Positions 1 to 11,108 are shown, numbered from the stretch's first letter. The stretch is 64,000 nucleotides of DNA from Enterovibrio baiacu (GCF_004120195.1 NZ_SCHN01000025.1:148-64147); one strand, 5' to 3'. Numbers and translations are program-made. The notes: generated by a model from the letters alone, not told the origin.

Positions 1-212
1 CCCATCTCCGAAGAGACAGTTCTAACGCTCAATGAATACTGAATTACTTTTTTGCCCGTAGGCAAAACTGCATTGCTGTGTTGATAGCATCACTCCGAAA
101 AGCTCCACCATCTTGGTCACTCAGTGCATTGATAAATCTTTATGTCTATCAAGTACGAGTGCCCACACAGATTGTATAGGTCAAATTGTTAAAGAACATT
201 GACTGTAGAAGC
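1..212 (-). other. 16S rRNA leader (5' external transcribed spacer of an rrn operon) with boxA
   Basis: Read on the minus strand this is the leader that precedes 16S rRNA; the mature 16S would begin beyond base 1 of the window. The boxA antitermination element GTTCTTTAACAATTTGACC lies at 179-197, and just after it comes the stretch ACAATCTGTGTGGGCACTCG that is characteristic of enteric and Vibrio rrn leaders. No 16S sequence itself is visible. The identification rests on resemblance to known gammaproteobacterial leaders. Confidence 0.85.
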
Positions 213-239
213 GTTCGCTTCTCATCGTCAGGGCTGCGA

Positions 240-267
240 ATTTTACGCTGCCGGGCGATGAAGTCAA
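240..267 (-). promoter_or_regulatory. rrn promoter P3
   Basis: Minus-strand TTGACT (262-267) and TAAAAT (240-245), again with a 16-bp spacer, about 45 bp upstream of boxA. Together with P1 and P2 it gives three promoters spaced 120-135 bp apart. The remaining sequence of 201-490 shows no supported gene. Confidence 0.7.
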
Positions 268-374
268 GAAGAAATTTTGAGATTTTTCAGCGTGGTGTTC
301 ACCGCATCCAAAACGTCTTGTTGACTCCCTTCAACCGCGATAAGCACTGGGCTTTTCCGTTGAAGCAGGCGGGC

Positions 375-402
375 ATTCTACTGATTGAGAAGGTCACGTC
401 AA
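375..402 (-). promoter_or_regulatory. rrn promoter P2
   Basis: Minus-strand TTGACG (397-402) and TAGAAT (375-380) with a 16-bp spacer and the discriminator GCCCGCC. A/T-rich sequence just upstream (403-425) could act as an UP element. Confidence 0.75.
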
Positions 403-494
403 GCGTTTATTTTCAATCAATTTTGAAGCCGTTTCGCCATCCTGATTTGGTGGCCAGTTCCGTGTGGAGCGGGTCGCCGTGTCAGTGAGGTCGC

Positions 495-522
495 ATTATA
501 GGGACGGTTCAGATCTTGGCAA
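495..522 (-). promoter_or_regulatory. rrn promoter P1
   Basis: On the minus strand TTGCCA (517-522) and TATAAT (495-500) are separated by 16 bp and followed by a G+C-rich discriminator, typical of stringently controlled rRNA promoters. It lies just downstream of the hemG terminator and fires towards the left edge. Confidence 0.8.
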
Positions 523-544
523 GGGCTTTTGGGTGGTTTTTTAT

Positions 545-571
545 GAAAAATGGCCTGTTCGGCCATTTTTC
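545..571 (-). terminator. Intrinsic terminator after hemG
   Basis: AAAAATGGCC and GGCCATTTTT form a hairpin with a short loop, with a T-rich tail on the minus strand. It closes the yigZ-trkH-hemG operon before the rrn promoters. Confidence 0.8.
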
Positions 572-584
572 AATCAATGTGATG

Positions 585-1109
585 TTAAAGCGAGCCGAAT
601 CGCTCTGAAAGCAGCTTAACGCGGTCCCAATTGGTGTACTCAATTTCTTTTGTCGGGTCAGTTTCCCCTCCTGTCATCTTCATGATGAACTGAATCATCA
701 CACGATCGAAGAATTTATAACGAGGGTAATAGAGCGCACCGGCGAACACATCGAGTAATTGAGGCTGCCAAGGAGAGAGCGTTAAGAACTTCTTCATATA
801 GACACTGGTTTCTGGCGTATCCTTCTCTGGCTTTCTCGCGGTTAGGTTCACGCAGAAGAAAGCAGCCTTCGCGTTGTTTAATTCAGCAAGGTTCTTTTCA
901 ATGAACGTATAAAGCTTCTTGTTTAGATGACCATAGCGAATTGAGGCGCCAATCATAACTTTATCGTAGTGCGCGAAGTCGACGTTTGGTGTCTCATGGA
1001 GATCCACCAGCTCACATTGATGCGTATCGACCAGCTCCTTCTCTATATAACGAAGAATTTTGACGGTTTGCCCTTCACGGCTCGAGTGAAGTAAAAGCGC
1101 TTTTTTCAC
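585..1109 (-). CDS. hemG: Menaquinone-dependent protoporphyrinogen IX dehydrogenase HemG
   Basis: Oxidises protoporphyrinogen IX to protoporphyrin IX in haem synthesis, passing electrons through bound FMN to the quinone pool at the inner membrane. The 174-residue protein is a flavodoxin-like domain of the family's usual length: it opens with a hydrophobic strand followed by the FMN-phosphate loop SSREGQT (residues 9-15), and contains the GASIRYGH segment of long-chain flavodoxin-like HemG. It is the last gene of a minus-strand operon, 35 bp after trkH, and lies directly upstream of an rrn operon, the order known from Vibrio genomes. Assignment is by family resemblance and neighbourhood. Confidence 0.93.
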   Translation of the reverse strand: MKKALLLHSSREGQTVKILRYIEKELVDTHQCELVDLHETPNVDFAHYDKVMIGASIRYGHLNKKLYTFIEKNLAELNNAKAAFFCVNLTARKPEKDTPETSVYMKKFLTLSPWQPQLLDVFAGALYYPRYKFFDRVMIQFIMKMTGGETDPTKEIEYTNWDRVKLLSERFGSL

Positions 1110-1144
1110 GAATTATCCTTATATAGCTAAAAGGCGTTTGCTGA

Positions 1145-2602
1145 CTAACTGCGCCAGAAAGTTGGGGTAAATAATACCAGTAAGGTGAAAACTTCTAATC
1201 GCCCAAAAAGCATTGAAACGATCAGCACCCACTTCGCGCTGTCATTAATATCACCAAAATGCACCGCAACTTCGCCTAAGCCAGGGCCCAAGTTATTAAG
1301 CGTTGCAGTCACGGCTGAGAATGCACTCAACTCATCAAGACCAGTCGCTATCAACGCCAACATACAAAGAACAAAGACCAAAGCATACGCAGAGAAAAAT
1401 CCCCACACCGCATCAACAACTTGATGAGGCAGTGCTTTGTTGCCGATTTTAATGGTGTAAACCGCCCTCGGGTGAACAAGACGTTTTAACTCACGAGAAC
1501 CTTGTAGAGAAAGTAGCAAGATTCGGATCACTTTCATCCCGCCACCTGTTGAACCCGCACACCCGCCAATAAAGGAAGAGAAAAGCAAAAGCACGGGCAA
1601 GAACAATGGCCACTCGGAAAACCCTGTTGTGGTATAGCCTGCGGTTGTACTGATCGAAACGGTTTGGAAAATGGCTTGGTTAAAGGCTTCAAACTCAGAA
1701 TCGTAAGTACTGTGACTTAACAACATCCAAAAGACGATAGAAAGCAAAATCACCTGAATCACGATAAACGCGCGAAATTCGGGATCTTTGAAATAGTACC
1801 CTGGGTGTAATTTGCCACTCGAGAATGCGGCAAAGTGCAGCGAAAAGTTACATGCCGATATAAAGAGGAAAAAGACCGTGATGAAGTTAATCGCCGGACT
1901 ATTGAAATAGCCGATGCTCGCATCATGGGTCGAGAACCCTCCAATCGCGACAGTTGAAAAGCTATGACTGATTGCATCAAAGACGCTCATGCCAGCCAAC
2001 CAATAAGCGAATGCACATGACAAAGTCAACGCGAGGTAGATGTACCAAAGCGCTTTTGCGGTTTCTGCAATCCTTGGTGTCATCTTACTGTCTTTTACTG
2101 GGCCGGGAATTTCGGCGCGATAAAGCTGCATACCACCGATACCGAGCACGGGCAAAATCGCGACGGCCAATACAATGATACCCATACCGCCGAACCACTG
2201 TAGAAGCTGGCGATAGAACAATACTGCTTTAGGTAAGTCATCAAGACCTACCATCACTGTTGCACCTGTCGTTGTCAGCCCAGAAAAGGATTCAAAAAAG
2301 GCATCAGTCACTGACATCGAAGGCTGCTCGGAGAGCATGAACGGGATTGACCCCGCACTCCCGATTACCGTCCAAAACAATACAACAATAAGGAAGCCAT
2401 CTCTGGCTTTGAGTTCATGGCGATAGCGGCGGTTCGGAAACCACAGCATGCCACCACCCGCGAGTAGGAGGAAGAAAGTGAGAACGAAAGGGAAACCCTC
2501 ACCGTCTCGATAGATAAATGCCACCACCGCTGGCGCCAGCATGGTGATACTAAATAGTGCCAGGAGTAACCCGACAATTCGAATTATTGAACGAAACTGC
2601 AT
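1145..2602 (-). CDS. trkH: Potassium uptake channel subunit TrkH
   Basis: Membrane-embedded subunit of the Trk potassium uptake system; works with the cytoplasmic NAD-binding ring protein TrkA, which is not in this window. The 485-residue protein has about ten hydrophobic segments and four pore-loop repeats: TTTGAT near 110-115, STVAIGGFS near 216-224, TTAGYTTTGF near 319-328 and a last one around NNLGPGLG near 440. Each carries the filter glycine of the SKT superfamily. The C-terminus reads GRLEVFTLLVLFTPTFWRS. It lies between yigZ (43 bp upstream) and hemG. The end of another, similar TrkH occurs at the right edge of the window. Confidence 0.95.
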   Translation of the reverse strand: MQFRSIIRIVGLLLALFSITMLAPAVVAFIYRDGEGFPFVLTFFLLLAGGGMLWFPNRRYRHELKARDGFLIVVLFWTVIGSAGSIPFMLSEQPSMSVTDAFFESFSGLTTTGATVMVGLDDLPKAVLFYRQLLQWFGGMGIIVLAVAILPVLGIGGMQLYRAEIPGPVKDSKMTPRIAETAKALWYIYLALTLSCAFAYWLAGMSVFDAISHSFSTVAIGGFSTHDASIGYFNSPAINFITVFFLFISACNFSLHFAAFSSGKLHPGYYFKDPEFRAFIVIQVILLSIVFWMLLSHSTYDSEFEAFNQAIFQTVSISTTAGYTTTGFSEWPLFLPVLLLFSSFIGGCAGSTGGGMKVIRILLLSLQGSRELKRLVHPRAVYTIKIGNKALPHQVVDAVWGFFSAYALVFVLCMLALIATGLDELSAFSAVTATLNNLGPGLGEVAVHFGDINDSAKWVLIVSMLFGRLEVFTLLVLFTPTFWRS

Positions 2603-2645
2603 AGCCTGAGACGGCGCATTCCTTGTATCCAGGGGTTGCCCTGAA

Positions 2646-3272
2646 TCATGATTTATTATCTAGCCCGGTAACACTCACCTGACCCCGCGTTCGATTGAAT
2701 ATCTCACTGGCGATCTGGTCGGCGCTCCGTGCATCCACTTCCACTGTCATCAACACATTATGGCTGAATTCAGTATTAACCTGAACCGCGTTGTGAGACG
2801 CCAAGATGGATTCAATCAAGGCAATGTGAGGATATTCACAGCTTAGTGTGAACTGGACCGTAATTGCCTTTTCGTTTGTTGCAAGTTTTGTCAGTGCTTG
2901 TTGGACCCCTCCGCCGTAAGCTTTTACCAAGCCACCTGTACCCAATCGAATACCACCATAGTAGCGAGTAACGACTGCCGTTATCTCACCGACACCTGAA
3001 CCTGTGAGCTGCGCAAGGATTGGTTTCCCTGCTGTGCCTGAAGGTTCTCCATCGTCACTAAAGCCCCAAGACATCGAATCATCAGGACGTCCAGCCACGA
3101 ATGCCCAGCAGTTATGGCGTGCATCGCTATGTCGCGCCTTGATATCCGCAACAAACGCTTTAGCGCTTTCGATACCCGGCGTGTGAGCTAGGTAAGTAAT
3201 AAAGCGGCTCTTTTTAATTTCCTCTTCTGACACAACAGCCTCTGCCGGGATCAGATAAGGGGTGATATTCAT
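2646..3272 (-). CDS. yigZ: IMPACT/YigZ family protein
   Basis: A 208-residue member of the UPF0029/IMPACT family. The N-terminal domain (about 1-135) carries the signature region with SRFITYLAH near 22-30, NCWAFVAG near 54-61 and TRYYGGIRLGTGGLVKAY near 102-119; the C-terminal part (about 140-205) matches the small alpha/beta domain found after it in bacterial YigZ. In eukaryotes IMPACT modulates the Gcn2 kinase; the bacterial role is not settled, so no function is asserted. It is first in the operon with trkH and hemG, and its start codon faces fadB across a 255-bp intergenic region. Confidence 0.9.
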   Translation of the reverse strand: MNITPYLIPAEAVVSEEEIKKSRFITYLAHTPGIESAKAFVADIKARHSDARHNCWAFVAGRPDDSMSWGFSDDGEPSGTAGKPILAQLTGSGVGEITAVVTRYYGGIRLGTGGLVKAYGGGVQQALTKLATNEKAITVQFTLSCEYPHIALIESILASHNAVQVNTEFSHNVLMTVEVDARSADQIASEIFNRTRGQVSVTGLDNKS

Positions 3273-3451
3273 TTCATCGACCTATCATGTAAAAGGCGCG
3301 GGATGTTAACACAGTAACACCTTTTCACGACGAACCGCGTTTACGGGTTTCACAATGTCTCCAACACGTTGGGATATAGATCAAACACTAGATTTAAACA
3401 ATCGTTTAACATTTTGGTTGCCTTTTTGATTTGTGAAGTTCAGACTGAATT

Positions 3452-3468
3452 AACTGGTCTTACCAGAC
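3452..3468 (+). promoter_or_regulatory. FadR-type operator upstream of fadBA
   Basis: AACTGGTCTTACCAGAC is close to the FadR consensus (ANCTGGTCnGACCnGnT), with TGGT and ACCA half-sites. It lies 60 bp before the fadB start, where FadR repression of beta-oxidation genes is expected. Long-chain acyl-CoA would release the repressor. Inferred from motif and context. Confidence 0.75.
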
Positions 3469-3527
3469 TAACCCTATTTACGGTAAACCAAAAACCAGAC
3501 ACAGAGCTGGCAATACGGAGATAGAAC

Positions 3528-6892
<3,365 letters not shown>

Positions 6893-6911
6893 GTAGCAAT
6901 ATTCGTCATTG

Positions 6912-6946
6912 AAAGCCGGATGCATACCACGTCCGGCTTTTTCTTT
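6912..6946 (+). terminator. Intrinsic terminator of fadBA
   Basis: AAAGCCGGA and TCCGGCTTT form a 9-bp stem with an 11-nt loop, followed by TTCTTT. The rest of 6947-7181 is A/T-rich and holds the presumed acuI promoter; no gene is seen there. Confidence 0.8.
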
Positions 6947-7181
6947 ATATCAGCGTGTAATAGCCTACTCAACACTGTTTCAAAACCGAAAAGCGCCTAA
7001 AAATGTCGCGTCATATCGACCAAATACCACCTCACAACAACTCAACATCGCGCCTAACTATCCGAATCAAAACAGACTATGTCTTTAATGCATAGGATAA
7101 ATGAATTAGATTCATTATTTTCATGGCGAATTTGGTTCTACACTCTATTCATCATTTCTTGCCCTTTCCGGAGAATACGGC

Positions 7182-8162
7182 ATGTTTAAAGCTCTCGTGC
7201 TGGATCAAGCAGACAAAATCACCACTTCAAGCATCCAAGAATTGGACGTTAGCCAATTGCCAGACGGCGATGTTTTGATTGATGTTGATTACTCATCATT
7301 GAACTACAAAGATGGCCTCGCGATCACAGGCAAAGGTCGTATCGTGCGTGATTTCCCAATGGTTCCAGGCATCGACCTAACAGGCACCGTTGTTGAATCT
7401 TCAGATTCACGTTACACCACGGGCCAAAAAGTTGTGTTGACTGGTTGGGGTGTTGGCGAAGGTCACTGGGGTGGCATGGCGCAAAAAGCGCGCCTAGAAG
7501 CCGATTGGCTTGTTCCACTACCAGAAGCGCTATCTGGCGCCCAAGCAATGAAAATTGGTACTGCAGGCCTAACCGCAATGCTATGTGTGCAAGCACTTCA
7601 AGATGCTGGCATTACACCAGAGAAAGGTGAAATCCTTGTCACGGGCGCAAGTGGTGGTGTGGGCTCTGTGGCCGTTACGCTTCTTTCGAAACTGGGTTAC
7701 CAAGTGGTTGCCGTGACGGGCCGTGCAAGCGAAAACGGTGAGTGGCTGAAAGAACTAGGTGCATCTCGCATTGTAGAGCGCAGTGAATTCGATGACGCTG
7801 GCCGCCCGTTAGAAAAACAACTGTGGGCCGGTGCGGTTGATACCGTGGGCAGCAAAATGCTGGCACGTGTACTCGCACAAACAGATTACGACGGTGCTGT
7901 AGCCGCTTGCGGTTTGGCGGGCGGTTTTGACCTGCCAACCACCGTGATGCCTTTCATTTTGCGCGGCGTTAAGTTGCTGGGTGTTGACTCCGTCTACGCA
8001 CCGTTCGAGCGTCGTCAAAAAGCATGGAAACGTATTTCAGAACTTCTACCGGCAAGCTACTTCGAGCACGGCTGTTCTGAAATCAGCCTAGAAGAAGTAG
8101 CTGATGCCGCTGAAGCCATCACTAACGGTCAAATCAAAGGCCGCGTGTTGATCAAGCTGTAA
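7182..8162 (+). CDS. acuI: Acrylyl-CoA reductase (NADPH) AcuI/YhdH family
   Basis: Medium-chain zinc-independent alcohol dehydrogenase/quinone reductase family enzyme; AcuI reduces toxic acryloyl-CoA to propionyl-CoA with NADPH. The 326 residues match the family length: GroES-like domain (about 1-120) with SSLNYKDGLAITG at 38-50 and PGIDLTGTV at 62-70, then a Rossmann domain with the NADPH motif TGASGGVGSVAV at 154-165. SLNYKD is typical of the YhdH/AcuI group. CCGGAGAA precedes the ATG. It lies after fadBA and could handle acryloyl-CoA from DMSP, acrylate or 3-hydroxypropionate metabolism; no DMSP lyase is visible. The adjacent LysR gene is convergent, so a regulatory link is uncertain. Confidence 0.88.
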   Translation: MFKALVLDQADKITTSSIQELDVSQLPDGDVLIDVDYSSLNYKDGLAITGKGRIVRDFPMVPGIDLTGTVVESSDSRYTTGQKVVLTGWGVGEGHWGGMAQKARLEADWLVPLPEALSGAQAMKIGTAGLTAMLCVQALQDAGITPEKGEILVTGASGGVGSVAVTLLSKLGYQVVAVTGRASENGEWLKELGASRIVERSEFDDAGRPLEKQLWAGAVDTVGSKMLARVLAQTDYDGAVAACGLAGGFDLPTTVMPFILRGVKLLGVDSVYAPFERRQKAWKRISELLPASYFEHGCSEISLEEVADAAEAITNGQIKGRVLIKL

Positions 8163-8184
8163 GCAAAGTGAGCGCCCAATAGAA

Positions 8185-8209
8185 AACGGAGCCTTGCGCT
8201 CCGTTTTTT
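8185..8209 (+). terminator. Intrinsic terminator after acuI
   Basis: AACGGAGC and GCTCCGTT form a stem with a 5-nt loop, followed by a T run. It separates acuI from the convergent lysR gene. Confidence 0.85.
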
Positions 8210-8257
8210 GATCTTATCCTAAGACCTTGAGCAACTATGCTGTTGTCTGCAAGATCA

Positions 8258-9199
8258 CTACACCAGCCCCATGTCTTTCGTTCGGCTCGCTATCAATCGT
8301 CCGCACTCTTCTTTGATCAAATTGCGCAGCCAAACTTGTGCCGTTGAATGCTCAGTGCGCGGGTGCCAAATGAGCGAATAATCAAACGGCTTAAAATCAA
8401 ATGGCAGCGGCTTGATCACCAAATCGTATTTCTCCGCCACTAAATAGGCGAGATCAGCGGGCACTGTAATGATCAAAGGAATCGAATCGACCATCGCAAG
8501 CGCCGCTTCTAGATGATAAGCGCGCAATGCCAACTTTGGTTTGGGGTACCCTCTGAGCGCATCATCAATCAGGGTTTTAACACCATCACTGATGGCTATC
8601 ACAGCATGAGGATAAGAAAGGTAGTCGTCTAACGTTAGGGTTTCATCCGCCAATGGGTGATGCTTCGCCAATAAACAAAATACGCTGACCAAGCCAAGCT
8701 TGTCATACTCTAATGGGTCAATGGCACCTGTCGATCGACATATCGCCATGTCACACCCTTCAGATGCTAACTGACGCAACAACTGATCGTGTTGCAGCGG
8801 CGCAAACTCGAGCGACACATTCGGCGCTTCTTCATAGATACGCGGAAGAGCAAACGGCAAAATGGTTTGCATGGCATAATCCGTCGTCGCTATCTTGAAC
8901 AACTGATCGCAATTCGCAGGGTCAAACTCCTCGGGAGAGAGAATCGTCCGAAGTGAATCCAGCGGCGCAGTTAGCGAGGTGTTGAGTTCCAATGCGCGTT
9001 GCGTTGGAATCAACTGCTGACCATGGCGTGTGAACAACGGATCGCCCGTTAATCGACGAAGACGCCCCAGCACACGACTCATCGCTGACTGGCTCAGGCT
9101 TAACCGCACTGCCGCTTTACTGACACTGCCTTCTTCGAGCAGAACCCGCAATGCGATGAGCAAGTTGAGATCACGGCGATAAATATCTTCAAGTTCCAT
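8258..9199 (-). CDS. LysR-family transcriptional regulator
   Basis: A 313-residue LysR-type regulator when started at the ATG at 9199. An in-frame TTG at 9214 would add five residues; the ATG is preferred because the added residues do not fit the family and GAGC lies just upstream. The N-terminal winged helix (about 8-65) contains GSVSKAAVRLSLSQSAMSRVLGRLR, where SQSAMSR begins the recognition helix; the substrate-binding domain (about 90-300) shows two periplasmic-binding-protein-like lobes. Its ligand and targets are not recognised. It is convergent with acuI; the upstream region carries a possible small RNA or attenuator (9290-9430) that could influence its expression. Confidence 0.9.
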   Translation of the reverse strand: MELEDIYRRDLNLLIALRVLLEEGSVSKAAVRLSLSQSAMSRVLGRLRRLTGDPLFTRHGQQLIPTQRALELNTSLTAPLDSLRTILSPEEFDPANCDQLFKIATTDYAMQTILPFALPRIYEEAPNVSLEFAPLQHDQLLRQLASEGCDMAICRSTGAIDPLEYDKLGLVSVFCLLAKHHPLADETLTLDDYLSYPHAVIAISDGVKTLIDDALRGYPKPKLALRAYHLEAALAMVDSIPLIITVPADLAYLVAEKYDLVIKPLPFDFKPFDYSLIWHPRTEHSTAQVWLRNLIKEECGRLIASRTKDMGLV

Positions 9200-9289
9200 A
9201 GATAGCTCAAACAAGGTAATGTGCGGTCATTATACTCAAGCGCAACCATTATGCTTATGCGTCTGGCACGACTGAGATAACTGAATTTT

Positions 9290-9430
9290 AGATAAAAAAA
9301 ATCCCGCATATAGCGGGGAAGCCCAAGAAACTGGGTGTGAGTGTAGTCGATGAGTGAGTAGCCTAGCTGCTGAACCAACCTATTATCCGTATCGCGACAG
9401 AAGGAGAAGTCTGTCTGCTTAGGGGTTCAC
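9290..9430 (-). ncRNA. Candidate small RNA or structured leader upstream of lysR
   Basis: On the minus strand this region ends in a well-formed intrinsic terminator: CCCCGC, a short TATA-like loop, GCGGGA, then eight T residues (about 9293-9318). Upstream are further pairable segments, including CAGAC...TCTG-type arms near 9400-9418 and CCCAG...TTGGG at about 9323-9336. No ORF with a ribosome site occupies it. It could be an independent sRNA or a 5' leader whose terminator attenuates lysR about 90 bp downstream. I see no confident sigma-70 promoter and do not recognise a known sRNA family. The + strand of 9431-9550 should hold the tusA promoter. Confidence 0.35.
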
Positions 9431-9550
9431 AACACAATCGTTAACAGCTTGTTAATTAAATTACACAGATATTTTACAAATCCAAGCCCTGTTGAATATT
9501 TAGTCGTCATAAGTATGATCAGGTCGACGTTTTTAATGCGACGAAAGAAT

Positions 9551-9796
9551 ATGAGTTCAGAATTTGAAAAACCGGATCACTATTTAGACGCAGAAGGTCT
9601 GCGTTGTCCTGAGCCAGTGATGATGGTGAGAAAAACTATCCGCAACATGAAAGAAGGCGAATCGTTGCTGATTGTTGCCGATGACCCATCGACGACACGC
9701 GACATTCCAAGCTTCTGCAGATTTATGGATCACACGCTCGTTGCACAAGAATCAGAGTCAGCACCTTATCGCTACCTGATCCGCAAAGGCGTTTGA
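9551..9796 (+). CDS. tusA: Sulfur carrier protein TusA
   Basis: Accepts persulfide sulfur from IscS and passes it along the TusBCD-TusE relay to MnmA for 2-thiolation of U34 in tRNAs for Lys, Glu and Gln. The start at 9551 gives 81 residues, the same length as E. coli TusA; an earlier in-frame start at 9449 would add a poorly conserved 34-residue tail. The persulfide cysteine is C19 in [12 protein letters not shown], and the C-terminus ends YRYLIRKG as in other TusA proteins. Monocistronic, with a bidirectional terminator behind it. Confidence 0.95.
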   Translation: MSSEFEKPDHYLDAEGLRCPEPVMMVRKTIRNMKEGESLLIVADDPSTTRDIPSFCRFMDHTLVAQESESAPYRYLIRKGV

Positions 9797-9833
9797 ACAA
9801 CGCTGTCGGTATAATAAGCGACAAATAAAACTA

Positions 9834-9860
9834 GAAAAGGCAGCCGAGACTGCCTTTTTT
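9834..9860. terminator. Bidirectional terminator between tusA and the convergent small membrane gene
   Basis: AAAAGGCAG and CTGCCTTTTTT form a stem with a 6-nt loop and T runs on both strands, so it can serve tusA from the left and the minus-strand gene at 9866-10135 from the right. Confidence 0.8.
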
Positions 9861-9865
9861 AATGT

Positions 9866-10135
9866 TCAATACTCAAACGCTGACGACTGCTCAACATCAC
9901 TTATCTTCTTACGCAACACTGCATTTTCACGCTCTAGTTCCAGCAACGTTTTTTTCAGCGGCAAGATATACCGAACACGAATAAGCGCATCGATAGATAA
10001 GTAAGTGGTCACTATTGCGCCAACCACCATAGGTATCCACATATCGGTAAGCATCATACCCAAAATATTGAGTGCTAACGCCGTGTGAAACAACCACAGT
10101 TGACTACGTGGACTGATCGCGAGAAACCGCTCCAT
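9866..10135 (-). CDS. Small membrane protein of unknown function
   Basis: An 89-residue protein that I do not recognise. It has two hydrophobic segments, about 13-31 (LWLFHTALALNILGMML) and 34-55, followed by a basic stretch and a short predicted coiled coil (about 60-82, LKKTLLELERENAVLRKKI). A strong ribosome site, AAGGAG, lies 7 bp before the ATG at 10135, which supports it as a real gene. It is 98 bp downstream of the manganese exporter gene on the same strand with no terminator visible between them, so it may be read from the same transcript. Probably an inner-membrane protein with a cytoplasmic coiled-coil tail. Confidence 0.75.
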   Translation of the reverse strand: MERFLAISPRSQLWLFHTALALNILGMMLTDMWIPMVVGAIVTTYLSIDALIRVRYILPLKKTLLELERENAVLRKKISDVEQSSAFEY

Positions 10136-10233
10136 AACGTGCTCCTTACATCAACCTAACTCCCCTCACGCTACCATGAAGTTCGAATCGGGAGTGTCGA
10201 GATAATCACACATTTATACGCCAGAATATGACA

Positions 10234-10788
10234 TTACAGTTTCAGTAGCACCACCACAGCAAGAACCAAAAATACTGTCGCAGTTATGTACCTCATGGTG
10301 TCCAAAGGCAATGCATTCGCTGCTTTCTTACCAAACAACACCACAGGTACATTGGCCAGCAACATGCCTATCGTTGTGCCGATGATCACCACCCACAATG
10401 CATCATGATATTGCGCGCCTAGCATGGTGGTTGCCACTTGCGTCTTATCCCCTATCTCAGCAACGAAAAACGCAATAAAGCTTGCCACAAACGGTCCATG
10501 CTTCGATTTCGATTCTTCATCAAATTTATCAGGGATCAATATCCAGCCCGCCATCGCGACAAAGCTCAATACCAACACCCAATTTAAAATCTCAGGAGAA
10601 AGATAATCAGCGACCACGACACCTAACCAAGCAGCTAAGGCATGATTCAATAACGTCGCGAAAAAGATGGCCAAAATGATAGGTACGGGTTTGCGGTATC
10701 GACTTGCTAACAGCAAAGACAAGAGTTGGGTTTTATCACCGATTTCCGCCAAAGCGACGGTAGTGATGGAGACGACAAGTATGCTCAT
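10234..10788 (-). CDS. mneA: TMEM165/GDT1 family manganese exporter
   Basis: A 184-residue inner-membrane protein of the UPF0016 family, whose Vibrio cholerae member MneA exports Mn2+. It is built from two homologous halves, each with the family's E-x-G-D-K-T motif: EIGDKT at 15-20 and again at 111-116, and about six transmembrane segments. The start at 10788 is chosen because MSILVV begins the first conserved helix and GGAAA lies upstream; longer in-frame starts run into the riboswitch. The yybP-ykoY-type manganese riboswitch directly upstream is strong independent support for manganese as substrate. The symbol follows the V. cholerae name and is by resemblance. Confidence 0.88.
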   Translation of the reverse strand: MSILVVSITTVALAEIGDKTQLLSLLLASRYRKPVPIILAIFFATLLNHALAAWLGVVVADYLSPEILNWVLVLSFVAMAGWILIPDKFDEESKSKHGPFVASFIAFFVAEIGDKTQVATTMLGAQYHDALWVVIIGTTIGMLLANVPVVLFGKKAANALPLDTMRYITATVFLVLAVVVLLKL

Positions 10789-10800
10789 TATTGTTTTCCA

Positions 10801-10970
10801 GGGCGGGTGATTGATTCGACAGCAATGACAAATCCCATGCCCCGCCCGGTTCATGTGAAATGTCATTGGTCTCGTCAAACTCACAATGTAAGTCGTCATT
10901 ACCATGAAGCATGTGGCTTCAACTATGTTGATAATGACCTCGCTGGCGCGAGAGACTACTCCCCAAAAAC
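10801..10970 (-). promoter_or_regulatory. yybP-ykoY manganese riboswitch and expression hairpin
   Basis: On the minus strand the leader of the exporter gene shows the landmarks of this class: GGGGAGTAG (about 10957-10965), TCAACATAG in the next internal loop (about 10923-10931), and GACGAGACC closing the aptamer (about 10868-10876). Between the aptamer and the start codon, GGGCGGG (10841-10847) can pair with CCCGCCC (10801-10807), immediately upstream of the ribosome site GGAAA. The hairpin has no T run, so control is more likely at translation than termination. In this class Mn2+ turns expression on, fitting a Mn2+ exporter. The identification rests on motif order, not a covariance search. 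Confidence 0.85.
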
Positions 10971-11079
10971 GACCTGCATTCTACGATTATCTGCAGCATT
11001 GGCTCAATAGTCTCAATTCAAGAGTTCCGACAAACATCGCTTGTCTCATGTTCGACGGACAAAAAACCGCCATCAACGC

Positions 11080-11108
11080 TACTTATCCCACGCCTAGCGC
11101 GCTATAAT
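11080..11108 (+). promoter_or_regulatory. Probable glyQS promoter
   Basis: TATAAT at 11103-11108 with a G+C-rich discriminator (CGCGTG) about 40 bp before glyQ. The -35 is weak (CTACTTA region near 11080), typical of growth-rate-controlled promoters of tRNA synthetase genes. Confidence 0.5.

Noticed and set aside
186-488. Plus-strand ORF of 100 codons across the rrn promoters
   Set aside because: It runs antisense through boxA and three rrn promoters and resembles no protein; the DNA is explained by promoter elements.
9449-9550. N-terminal extension of TusA from 9449
   Set aside because: The added 34 residues do not fit the family; the start at 9551 reproduces the 81-residue E. coli length.
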